54,584 bases of DNA, taken from contig JACPGM010000010.1 in NCBI GenBank assembly GCA_016188985.1, positions 1 to 54,584 of the forward strand, given 5' to 3'. The DNA is from Lentisphaerota bacterium (GTDB taxonomy: Bacteria; Verrucomicrobiota; Kiritimatiellia; JAAZAB01). The notes below the pieces were generated by a model. It did no database searches, was not told the DNA's origin, and saw only the letters and a list, made by a program, of their open reading frames with translations. This document shows positions 25,301-33,162 of this stretch, one piece after another; within the stretch, counting starts at the first letter, position 1, and the number at the start of each line of letters is the position of its first letter. The position numbers were made by a program, and so were the translations under genes.

Positions 25301-28300
25301 TCGCCGGAGAGCCCGCTCAGCCAGGAGTTGGTAGCCACGCCGCGCGCACCGCGGAACAGATAGAAATCCGCAAAGCCAGGAGTACCATCACTGTATTGTA
25401 AGCCATAGGGATTAGCCGGGTTCTTATAACCAACGGGCATTGAAGTGACAATATTGGTTATGCCATTGGTAACTACGACGATATTTGTGGGCTGGCGCAA
25501 GCTATCATCATAGGGTGGGATTTGAGCTACATGCGCCGCCAAGTTCTGGGCGTGGACCATGTAATTGTACATGCCATTAAGACCGGTATAGACGGTTGAG
25601 CGGTTCACGCTGTTGCTCCACCAAGAGATGGGCGGATGGAGCTCCGCGCTTGTATCCAAGGCGGTAAAATAGTTGGGCACAATCGGCTCATCCAGGACCC
25701 CGGCGCTATTGCGGTGATTCGGGTCGGGCACGTCGTCAAAGTTGCAATAGATAACAAGGGGTGAACTGGCAATATCATCCCAGGTGAGGCGCCGGTCTTT
25801 ATTAGCAATAATCTCGCCCTGCGTGCGGGGGCCATTCCAGACGCGCACTTCGTCAATACAGCCGCCAAAATGGTTATAAGTCTGCACCGAATCATAGCCG
25901 CCGGCCGAGTTAGTATCCGAGGCGCCGATAATAAGCGAGCTGCCGCGGCCAGCTATGGAATTTCCGGAAACCGAATCAACGCCGTTATCGGGAATTTCTT
26001 CGGTACGCACCGAGGCGCTGATATCGCCATTCACGTAAATGGTAAGGTTGGTTCCGTCGTAGACCCCGGCAAGATGCGTCCAGTTGGTCCCTGGCTGGAG
26101 CTGGTGGCGCTGGGCGGCGATGGCCTGGTGCGAGCGCAGCGAGCCGCGGCCGTTATACATGATAAAGGGCAGGCCATTGGCAATCCCCAGCCGGTAGTTG
26201 GCGCTGACATTCGTTAAGGATAGATTGAACGGGTTACGCGTCTGCGAAGCGCGCTCGGTTATCACCTGCTCGCCGGCGCGAGTCGGGTTATCCGGCTTGA
26301 TCCAGGCCTCGACACAGAAACGCGTAAGGTAACTACTCGAAAGAACAAGCCACGCATCGAAAGTCCGGGCAAAATCATTGGTGCCATTCAGGTAAAGGGC
26401 GCGGTTGCGGATGGGATTACGGGCATCAAGCGGGTCATTGCCGGTTTCGCCCATGGCCGAATTGATTTCACTGTAGTCGCCGCGGCCGTCATGGTCGGTG
26501 TCAAACCCCTCCGTGTTTTCAAATGGATATGGCGTAAAATCATAATAAAGCGAGAACGCACCGGCCCACATGAAAACATAATTGCGCCAGACAAAGCTGC
26601 GGGTGTCATACCAATCGCCGCGCCAGGACGGGCTCGGATCCGTGTGGTAATAGGAGTACGTGCTGCTGTAGGAATATTCATCCACGTTGGGCAAGCCATC
26701 GGCGTCCGGATCCATCAAAGGCAACCCGCAGTTGAATGGGCCGACCATATCGTAAATTGCCGTTACGCGATCAATAGAACTCGTCGCCGCAAAGTTAGCA
26801 ATAAACTCGGGCAGGGAAGTAAAAGGATCACCGGCAAAGCCGACCTGGTAATCGCGGGCATCGCTGTGCGCGCTGGGATCGGCATCCAGCTCAGCGACCG
26901 AATTCATAAGTGTAGTATGCCTGATATCAGTAGGACCAACCGGCATCATGAGGCTGTATGTTCCCAGGCACGGATTAAGGCCGTGATAGACCTCCCAAAA
27001 ATCGTCCATGCCATCCCAGTCTGAATCCGGATCGGTCGCCAAGGTAGTATGATATTCAATAGCGGCCCAGGCACTGGCCGCAGGGAAATTGGCGCGCAGG
27101 TAGGCTAGATTCGTAGAGACCCCATTTCGCAGCATGAAGCTGGGATCCGAGAGAAAATCGGGCGGCAGGAAATCCGGCGCCGGCATGGGTACATTTCGCG
27201 GATCCCAGGACATGGTGGGGCGGCAGGTAAAATCAATATTCACTATGAAATTAGTCCCGGCAGTACTCCAGGAGGGATCACAATACATCCATTCCGTCAC
27301 CGCACCGGTAAGATATTCCTGCCAATCAAGCAAACCATCGCCATCGGTATCGTTCGAGGTGTTGGTGCCCGCCGCCGTGCCGGCGTAAACCTCCCAGCCG
27401 TCAGGCAGATAATCGCCATCAGTATCATACGAACACGGGTCGCCTGAATCGCCTTGGTCAGTCAGCCCATCCCAATCGGTGTCTTGCGGATGGGGATCGT
27501 TGGGCGATGGCGCGGTGAGCACGCCGGGATCGGTCGGCCAGAACTTGTCCGGCCGGGTGGCGCTGACATTACCCAGCGGATGGGTGGCATTAAACCACTC
27601 GGCATTATTAAACAACTTATCGCCATCTCCATCCAAGCCTGCGTCGGCGGCATCGTTGGGGTTCAAGCCCACGTATAATTCCCAGCCGTCGGGCATCTGG
27701 TCGCCATCGCTATCCTGCGAACTTGGCAGTGAGTAGCTGTTGCGCGTCAGAGCCACGTCATTGTCATTGGCTATGAAAACCCGGCCGGCGGCATCCCAGG
27801 CTAAGCGGCCTAAATAATTTCCGCCCACGTATTCCTGAAAGTCGCCATAAGCGGCCGTATTAGGCGCCGCCGAGGGTTGATTTGTTCCGACGGCCACATT
27901 ATTTGTCCAGGCAGTCTGCGGGCTGAAACTACACACGCCCGGCCCGGGCGAAGCCGGCGCCATCATGTAGAGCCATTCATGCTTTTTCACCGGATTGACG
28001 ATAGCCACGTCGCCAGCATCGTAATTCGTGTTGCCGTTCATATCCACCCAGACGGCATAACCCTGCTGGAAGGCGCCCAGGCCGGAATTGGTGCCGTAAT
28101 ACACGGTGTTGACAAATGTCGCGCCAGTTTGGCGATTGGTTAGCGCTACCGTCGCTATGAGAATGGTGTCCCGGAACAAATCAAAGGCATTGGTGCCGGT
28201 ATTGGTATAGACGTTGACCCAGGCAGCCACTGGATTAGAAACCGAGCCGACATAAGCCACGGCGTTGGTAAAGGCCGTCCCGCCCGTCACCAGCCCGGTA

Positions 28301-30594
28301 GTAAGAATGAATGCATTTGATGAACCGACGGCATAGAAATCGCCATCCGCCGTCCGCGAGTAGTTGGCATAATCCAGGGCATTGCTGGCGGCCGAGGGCG
28401 TAATGATGGCAACTTCATAGTAGTCATCCATCCCATCGCTATCGGTATCGGCGCTGGTGGGATCAGTGCCGTTCTGAAACTCAAGCAAATCCGTGCCGAC
28501 GTTCGGGCCGGCGTCGCCATCAGTATCGGCGTCGCCATCGGTTTGGGAAATTTCACGGGTATCGCTGGGCGAAATGCGCACCCAATCGAGGTTGGCGCTG
28601 TTGCTGACGCCGGCGGCATAGGCGCTGGACGAGCGCCAGTACCAGAAATAATATTCCCAGCCATCGGTCATATTGTCTTCGTCAGTGTCATCATTCAGCG
28701 GGTCAGTCAGGGGGTCGTCGCCATCGGCCGAGGTGTAGGACAAGCCAACCGTATTGGTCCGGTAGTAGCCATCAATGCCGCGGCACTCGCGATAGTTATT
28801 GAAAGCAACCCCATTGGCATAGCCCAAGCTGCCGGCTGAGTAATAGACCGAACCCACGCTCAGCAGCCGGCTGCGGAGCAGCGGATAACCGGCATTGGTG
28901 CCCTGGCCGATATAGGTCATGAGATTAGCGGCCATAGAGGCCAGCGTAGGCGGCGTTACGCTCGAACTGGGAATAAAGTCGCCATCGGTATTGTCGTTGC
29001 GCCCATAGGGCGAATCATCGTCTTCGGCCGGCCCGCCGTAGAGCTGGTCGCCAAACCTTAAAATTTCCCAGCGATCCGGCAAGCCATCCTGATCAATATC
29101 GCCCACATTATCGTTAGTATAATACTCCCGGCTGAACAACAGCCAGACGCTATAGGACTGGTTCATGACGAAAGAATAACTGGTGTCAAAGTTTTTCGTT
29201 TCCGAGAAAGCGCCCCCTGTCCGGTACCACTTATAGACAGCGCTATCCATGCCATTCGTGGTCAAGGGCAGCCCGGTCAGGGTAACCGTTTCATTTGGTG
29301 TAATTGGATAGGTGGCTTCGGTCGCAGTCTGAGTGTTGGTGGTGCCCGAGACCGCAACCCTGCAATTACCGAGACCAAACCCCGGCAACAAAGCCTGACT
29401 GTTATCCCAGTAAGTCATGCGCAATGTCAAGGTATAGCCGGAAAACGTGTAGGTGCCCGACAGGGTTGTGGTTTGGTTGGAGCTGACTGTCCCCGAAGCG
29501 TTAGCCGGCGCGGTATAACCGGAAAAATCATTAAAATCGACCGTATAACTTCCGGCCGGCACGCTGGCCAGCGTGTATGTGCCCGTCCCCGTAAGCAAAT
29601 TGGTATAATCCGAGGGCGTTGTGATCAGGGTCCACGTGGCATTGGAGGCGCCGTCCGGCGAGATATTGATTTGCAATGTCCCATAAAGCCGGGAATAAAC
29701 TCCCGTCACGCCGTTTACCGCCGGGCTGGCGCTGACAATGTTGGTGGATTGCGGGTTGGCCGAGGTCAGCGTGAAACCGGCTACGGTCGGGAAGGTAACC
29801 GCGTAAAGCCCGGTCGGGACCGAAGCAACAGTATAGTTGTTGGTCCAAGTTGTGCCGTAAGTGTTCGCATTGGTGAATTCCGTTGGCCCGGCAACTGTCC
29901 AGATTACGTTTGTGGTGATGGTAATGCCCGATATCGTAACCGCCAGATCATTGGAATACGGTTGATAGGTTACGGTGTTCGTCACCTGGCGCGGATTGCC
30001 GGTGATGCCGAGACTGACGTCTGCGGGCTTGTTATATCCGCGCACGCGGCTGAACTCGGCTGCATAGGTTCCATCCGGAATCTTGGTCAGGGTGAACGAG
30101 TTGGTAAATCCCAACTGATAAGCCGTGGCATTAGTTAACTCGGAAGGCCAGGAGGTAAAGCGCCAGGTGTTGCTGGTGCCGCTCACCAGGCCGGTGATTA
30201 CCATGGCCAGTTCGTTGGAATAGATCCGATAAAAGTTGGTCAGGATGGGATTTTCGGCGGCAAACGAGTGGTTGCTGGGGTTGTTTTGGTAATAGTCGGT
30301 AATCCGGTTAAAGAACACAATGTGTTCGCCATCGGCCTGATTCAGGATCGTTACGCCGCTGGCATACCAATTTTCATTAGAGGTAAATGTCGTCCAGCGG
30401 GCATAGGTATCAACATAGTTACGCTGATTGAGATACTCGCCCTGCGTCATGTAGTCGTTACTGACCGGCCGCAGGATATAAGTCAGGTTGACTACCCCCT
30501 GGGCTTCCGGGGCCAACAGGCCAGCCATAAGGAGCCCGAGGGTCAGAACCCCGGCCAGGAGCCTGCTTCCGGACATGATTGTCTTTGTCTTCAC
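22399..30594 (-). CDS. Giant secreted multidomain surface protein, 2731 aa
   Basis: The GTG start at 30594 gives a signal peptide (SRLLAGVLTLGLLMAGLLAPEAQG); an ATG six codons later is an alternative. From the N-terminus: PEGA/carboxypeptidase-regulatory-like beta repeats (about 60-380, for example PAGSYTVDFNDFSGYTAP); many calcium-type repeats of the form DTDGDGLxDxWE (about 490-1350 and 1740-1890); a LamG/concanavalin-like domain (about 1395-1600, ALYLNGTNDFARTF to CIDEVRVWNGP); fibronectin-like and carboxypeptidase-like domains (about 1890-2350); more DxDGD repeats; and six FG-GAP/VCBS-like repeats (about 2450-2731, VPGDYDGDGRTDVAIYD). It is probably an adhesin or carbohydrate-binding surface protein; no catalytic domain is seen. 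Residues 1890-2110 are encoded by visibly more AT-rich DNA. Confidence 0.88.
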   Translation of the reverse strand: MKTKTIMSGSRLLAGVLTLGLLMAGLLAPEAQGVVNLTYILRPVSNDYMTQGEYLNQRNYVDTYARWTTFTSNENWYASGVTILNQADGEHIVFFNRITDYYQNNPSNHSFAAENPILTNFYRIYSNELAMVITGLVSGTSNTWRFTSWPSELTNATAYQLGFTNSFTLTKIPDGTYAAEFSRVRGYNKPADVSLGITGNPRQVTNTVTYQPYSNDLAVTISGITITTNVIWTVAGPTEFTNANTYGTTWTNNYTVASVPTGLYAVTFPTVAGFTLTSANPQSTNIVSASPAVNGVTGVYSRLYGTLQINISPDGASNATWTLITTPSDYTNLLTGTGTYTLASVPAGSYTVDFNDFSGYTAPANASGTVSSNQTTTLSGTYTFSGYTLTLRMTYWDNSQALLPGFGLGNCRVAVSGTTNTQTATEATYPITPNETVTLTGLPLTTNGMDSAVYKWYRTGGAFSETKNFDTSYSFVMNQSYSVWLLFSREYYTNDNVGDIDQDGLPDRWEILRFGDQLYGGPAEDDDSPYGRNDNTDGDFIPSSSVTPPTLASMAANLMTYIGQGTNAGYPLLRSRLLSVGSVYYSAGSLGYANGVAFNNYRECRGIDGYYRTNTVGLSYTSADGDDPLTDPLNDDTDEDNMTDGWEYYFWYWRSSSAYAAGVSNSANLDWVRISPSDTREISQTDGDADTDGDAGPNVGTDLLEFQNGTDPTSADTDSDGMDDYYEVAIITPSAASNALDYANYSRTADGDFYAVGSSNAFILTTGLVTGGTAFTNAVAYVGSVSNPVAAWVNVYTNTGTNAFDLFRDTILIATVALTNRQTGATFVNTVYYGTNSGLGAFQQGYAVWVDMNGNTNYDAGDVAIVNPVKKHEWLYMMAPASPGPGVCSFSPQTAWTNNVAVGTNQPSAAPNTAAYGDFQEYVGGNYLGRLAWDAAGRVFIANDNDVALTRNSYSLPSSQDSDGDQMPDGWELYVGLNPNDAADAGLDGDGDKLFNNAEWFNATHPLGNVSATRPDKFWPTDPGVLTAPSPNDPHPQDTDWDGLTDQGDSGDPCSYDTDGDYLPDGWEVYAGTAAGTNTSNDTDGDGLLDWQEYLTGAVTEWMYCDPSWSTAGTNFIVNIDFTCRPTMSWDPRNVPMPAPDFLPPDFLSDPSFMLRNGVSTNLAYLRANFPAASAWAAIEYHTTLATDPDSDWDGMDDFWEVYHGLNPCLGTYSLMMPVGPTDIRHTTLMNSVAELDADPSAHSDARDYQVGFAGDPFTSLPEFIANFAATSSIDRVTAIYDMVGPFNCGLPLMDPDADGLPNVDEYSYSSTYSYYHTDPSPSWRGDWYDTRSFVWRNYVFMWAGAFSLYYDFTPYPFENTEGFDTDHDGRGDYSEINSAMGETGNDPLDARNPIRNRALYLNGTNDFARTFDAWLVLSSSYLTRFCVEAWIKPDNPTRAGEQVITERASQTRNPFNLSLTNVSANYRLGIANGLPFIMYNGRGSLRSHQAIAAQRHQLQPGTNWTHLAGVYDGTNLTIYVNGDISASVRTEEIPDNGVDSVSGNSIAGRGSSLIIGASDTNSAGGYDSVQTYNHFGGCIDEVRVWNGPRTQGEIIANKDRRLTWDDIASSPLVIYCNFDDVPDPNHRNSAGVLDEPIVPNYFTALDTSAELHPPISWWSNSVNRSTVYTGLNGMYNYMVHAQNLAAHVAQIPPYDDSLRQPTNIVVVTNGITNIVTSMPVGYKNPANPYGLQYSDGTPGFADFYLFRGARGVATNSWLSGLSGDPDSTDSDGDGLPDWWEQKYQLDPNDATGVNGPWGDPDNDGLNNRGEYLAGTDPFRTDTAGNGIGDYDSPRGTYSRTYGEMYTDGDGMPDDWESQNGLDPQKYDANLDLDDDGWSNYQEYLAGTDPSNPTNEPTPLISGTVHYFGTNTASLSSVSVWALIGTNMLDTGKAWNKSGLSGTCDDQGNFSFVGPGEGDFSLFAYMDVNGDGLWNSRQSGELTVTEPAGQGEDNPYFLNHSSFDGFRVGISDFQPGYFRHLWESYNVSSLRGISHVLINRLSQQGAPLIFEKYTSYPGLGEWDFQNAGIYGLSSGSYQWWVFTTTSGTNYHGVFPVTWPSSLATPTLLYPKGDIYYQARSAITWDMDFYSTRYHLQIARQASDGGLSMVVDDYYPVPYRDNDGLYRDYLPSYLSDLGNGVYFWRIASWNPQSESAWSDAQTFQVDLTTTNSRWITGEIYYFGKAPANNIIVEAFDNRGFSGQPAARVKLTLAGTTNWVKGSYTLAGLQQGTYYVRAFLDTTPASGAERNGKLNYWNSWGFYRDPTSFYQPGAIDIFSVQFKDAARVIIRDRDTDNDELPDAWEMAFFGDLDQTADMDYDGDGETNLEEYLHDGLNLNPASWDTDGDGLSDAFEPNYNAAAFGPRYSMKAQAGVLNPNLWDTDGDGYSDGAELWRYHTDPLDANSVPAYRPMCFDAWSSPGDYDGDGRSDVALYDYNAGVWRLITMAGQPLDLLFGVTRVQPFVGDFDGDGYSEFGLYDPAQGLWTLYSAARDQAAALQLGDVSMLPVPADYNGDGRAELALFETDNGTWHIFNAWSGELYSMRWGSSGMIPVPGDYNGDGAADLAVYEPATGNWLIACFHKYYRAWTYFGGALGGPLWLPVPGDYDGDGRNDACLFESASGRWMLLTWTGEFLQGTFGWAGCVPVPGDYDGDGRTDVAIYDTNTGMWYVSCWSGQYYQGRFGAPGMLPVLK

Positions 30595-30707
30595 ACCAGC
30601 ATACTACTACTTTAGCCCTTGCAGGGCAAACTTTTTTTTAGGGGGTAAAAGCGCAAAAATGCTTGCTTCCGGCCCACACATTTGCCATTGATATTGCGCA
30701 TTGCCAA

Positions 30708-30779
30708 GCGAGCGTAGCTCAGCGGTAGAGCTCCACCTTGCCAAGGTGGATGTCGAGGGTTCAAATCCCTTCGCTCGCT
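30708..30779 (+). tRNA. tRNA-Gly (anticodon GCC)
   Basis: The acceptor stem GCGAGCG pairs with CGCTCGC; D arm GCTC-AGCGGTA-GAGC; anticodon stem CCACC/GGTGG with loop TTGCCAA (anticodon GCC); T arm GAGGG-TTCAAAT-CCCTT. CCA is not encoded. It decodes GGC and GGU. Confidence 0.95.
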
Positions 30780-30835
30780 CCCTCCTACGCGAAGCCGCTA
30801 CGGAGGGCAGGCCCGCCTTCGCCATGCACGCCAAA

Positions 30836-31140
30836 TCCCAGGGTTGCACCCTGGGCTATGATGTTACACCCCTTCGGGGGTGCCCTGGTTCCCTATTATG
30901 TGCCACCCCTTCGGGGTGCTGCACGCCAACGGCGTGCTACATTATAGCCCAGGGCATCGCCCTGGGATTCGGGAACCGGAAAACAAAAAAATCTCAATAC
31001 CCATGCATTCCAACGGGAGACGCCCCTGATTGATATTTTTTTACCTCCCGATATCCGATTCCCAGGGTTACCTGCCTGCCGGCAGGCAGGTACCCTGGGC
31101 TATGATGTTACACCCCTTCGGGGTGAAGTCACACCCCAGG
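30836..31140 (+). repeat. Cluster of family A elements after tRNA-Gly
   Basis: The stretch from tRNA-Gly to pgi carries no gene. It contains CCCAGGGTTGCACCCTGGG, several ACACCCC-TTC-GGGGTG hairpins, GCACGCC-AAC-GGCGTGC, CCCAGGGCATCGCCCTGGG, and a second arm at 31062-31098 with the GGTTACCTGCC/GGCAGGTACC palindrome. The last copy runs into pgi and provides its final codons and stop. It is the densest family A site in the window. Confidence 0.85.
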
Positions 31141-32874
31141 CTATGATGTTGCACCCATTCGGGGCGCCTGCCGATACCTTTGAATCAACGCATTTGTGGA
31201 GGAATCGTGCCTTAAATCCGGCTCCGCCTTGGCCGTCAGCTCGCCCTGGATGCGCCCGGCCAGCTCCTTGCCCAGTTCCACCCCCCACTGGTCGAAGGCA
31301 TCAATATCCCAGATCACGCCCTGAGTAAAAATCTTGTGCTCATAGAGCGCAATCAACGCCCCAAGCACCCCCGGCGTTAATTCTTCCGCCAGGATGGTGT
31401 TGGTCGGCCGATTGCCCTCAAAAACCTTGTGCGGGACAAGCTCAGGCAGAACGCCTTGCTTAGCCACCTCAGCCGTCGTGCGGCCGAACGCCAGGGCCTC
31501 GGTCTGCGCAAAAAAATTGGCCATGAGCTTCACGTGATGATTGGCAATTTCGCGTCTGGGTATTTCAGAAGGTAGGGCCGCACAGCCTGTGCGGCCGGAG
31601 AGAACGGCGGGACAGGGCTGTCCCGCCCTACCAGTTGCCGCCCGGCAGAACCCGATAAAGTCGGCCGGAATCAACCGCGTGCCCTGGTGGATCAACTGGA
31701 AGAAGGCGTGCTGGCCATTGGTCCCGGGTTCGCCCCAGATTATTTGCCCGGTTTGCCAGCCGACCTTGCGTCCCTGCTGGTCAACCGATTTGCCGAGGCT
31801 CTCCATATCCGCCTGCTGCAAATAGGCGGGAAACCGGCAAAGATATTGCGCGTAGGGCAGGATGGCGTGCGTCGCGGCGCCGAAAAAATTGTTATACCAG
31901 ACTCCCAGCAATCCCAGGATAACGGGCAGATTGCGCTCCAAGGGCGCCTCGGCAAAATGGCGGTCCATGGCATGGAAGCCATCCAGCATTGCCAGAAAAT
32001 GCTCCGGCGCAATCGCCACCATCAGCGCGAGCCCCACGGCCGAACACAGCGAATAGCGTCCGCCAACCCAATCCCAGAATTCAAACATGTTTTGCGGGTC
32101 AATGCCGAAGCGCGCAACTTCCTTCTCATTGGTGGAGACCGCCACGAAATGGCGCGCGACGGCCTTTTCATCCTTGAGCGCCGCCAGGCACCAGGCGCGG
32201 GCGGTCTGCGCATTGGTCATCGTTTCCTGGGTCGTGAACGTCTTGGAGGTAACAATGAAGAGGGTTTCTTCCGGCGCCAGGTCGCGGGTGGCTTCCCCGA
32301 TATGCGCAGCATCAACATTGGAAACAAACCGCACGGTCAAATTCCGCCGGGCATAGGCTTTCAAAGCCTCGTAGGCCATGGCCGGACCCAAGTCCGAGCC
32401 GCCGATGCCGATATTGATGATGGCCCGGATCGGCTTGCCGGTAAACCCGCGCCACTCACCGCTGCGCACGGCCTGCGCAAAGGCCTGCATCCTGGCCAGC
32501 ACACGGTTGACTTCCGGCATGACATCATGGCCCTGCGCGTAAATGGGCGTATTGGATCGGTTACGCAGGGCCACGTGCAGGGCTGGCCGGTTTTCCGTGC
32601 GGTTGATGGGTTCGCCCGCGAACATGGCCGCGCGCGCAGTTTCCACCCCGCAGGCGCGCGCTAACGCCGTCAGCCGTTGCATGGTTTCCGCGGTTACGCG
32701 GTTTTTCGAGTAATCCAGGGTAAGCCCGGCCGCGGAGAGCGTGAAACGCTCCGCCCGCTGCGGGTCGCGGGCAAACAGTTCGCGCAGGTGCACTCCACGC
32801 ATGACCTCATAATGCGCGGCCAGCGCTTTCCACTCCGGCAAATCGGTCAGACGCGGTTTAGTGCTCTGGCTCAT
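31141..32874 (-). CDS. pgi: Glucose-6-phosphate isomerase
   Basis: Pgi interconverts glucose-6-phosphate and fructose-6-phosphate in glycolysis and gluconeogenesis. The 577-residue product carries the family signatures [71 protein letters not shown] and the C-terminal [13 protein letters not shown]. It is about 20-30 residues longer than usual for two reasons. Residues about 415-435 are encoded by a 62-base family B repeat inserted between ADFIGFCRA and the conserved [20 protein letters not shown]. The last residues, QAPRMGATS, and the stop come from a family A repeat. Catalytic blocks are otherwise intact, so the enzyme is probably functional. Confidence 0.95.
   Translation of the reverse strand: MSQSTKPRLTDLPEWKALAAHYEVMRGVHLRELFARDPQRAERFTLSAAGLTLDYSKNRVTAETMQRLTALARACGVETARAAMFAGEPINRTENRPALHVALRNRSNTPIYAQGHDVMPEVNRVLARMQAFAQAVRSGEWRGFTGKPIRAIINIGIGGSDLGPAMAYEALKAYARRNLTVRFVSNVDAAHIGEATRDLAPEETLFIVTSKTFTTQETMTNAQTARAWCLAALKDEKAVARHFVAVSTNEKEVARFGIDPQNMFEFWDWVGGRYSLCSAVGLALMVAIAPEHFLAMLDGFHAMDRHFAEAPLERNLPVILGLLGVWYNNFFGAATHAILPYAQYLCRFPAYLQQADMESLGKSVDQQGRKVGWQTGQIIWGEPGTNGQHAFFQLIHQGTRLIPADFIGFCRAATGRAGQPCPAVLSGRTGCAALPSEIPRREIANHHVKLMANFFAQTEALAFGRTTAEVAKQGVLPELVPHKVFEGNRPTNTILAEELTPGVLGALIALYEHKIFTQGVIWDIDAFDQWGVELGKELAGRIQGELTAKAEPDLRHDSSTNALIQRYRQAPRMGATS
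31571..31632 (+). repeat. Family B element inserted inside pgi
   Basis: A 62-base unit bounded by GGTAGGGC and GCCCTACC. It contains two perfect hairpins, GGCCGCACAG-C-CTGTGCGGCC and GGCGGGACAG-GG-CTGTCCCGCC. It lies within pgi in a loop before the conserved [11 protein letters not shown] block, and the frame is preserved. Related units are at 43802-44037 and 52506-52634. Confidence 0.9.
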
Positions 32875-32900
32875 AAATATGGTGACGTATTCGATTATTC

Positions 32901-33091
32901 ATGAGATTCCTCGACTCCGCTTTCCGCCAGAGGCGGATGCTACTCTGCGAAGTAAGCCTCCCTGCTCTGCGAAGCCGCTACGCAGGGCGTAGAAGAGTCG
33001 CTACGAAGCACGAGCCCGCCTCTGGCGGGCGCTTCGCTCGGAATGACAAGGATGAGATGTCATCCCGAGCGGAGTCGAGGGATCTCCATTA
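32901..33091 (+). repeat. Inverted-repeat element upstream of pgi
   Basis: The left arm GAGATTCCTCGACTCCGC (32903-32920) is mirrored by GCGGAGTCGAGGGATCTC (33070-33087). Between them are TCCGCC-AGA-GGCGGA (32923-32937), CTGCGAAGCCGCTACGCAG-like blocks, GCCCGCC-TCT-GGCGGGC (33011-33027) and GGAATGACA/TGTCATCC. Nothing here looks coding. It separates divergent pgi and the kinase-fusion gene and must share space with their promoters. Confidence 0.75.
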
Positions 33092-33162
33092 CTGAGACAA
33101 GACAGATGCTCTTTCAGGCCATACTATAGCCGCCCCGCCCACTGATTGCATTTATTTTTTTA

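Noticed and set aside
30616-30645. GCCCT-TGC-AGGGC hairpin followed by eight T, terminator-like on the plus strand
   Set aside because: No plus-strand transcript is expected to end there; it lies in the leader of the leftward giant gene, so a terminator role is unsupported.
30780-31140. Possible small genes in the tRNA-Gly to pgi gap
   Set aside because: The open frames here are read through family A hairpins and have no ribosome site or conserved feature.
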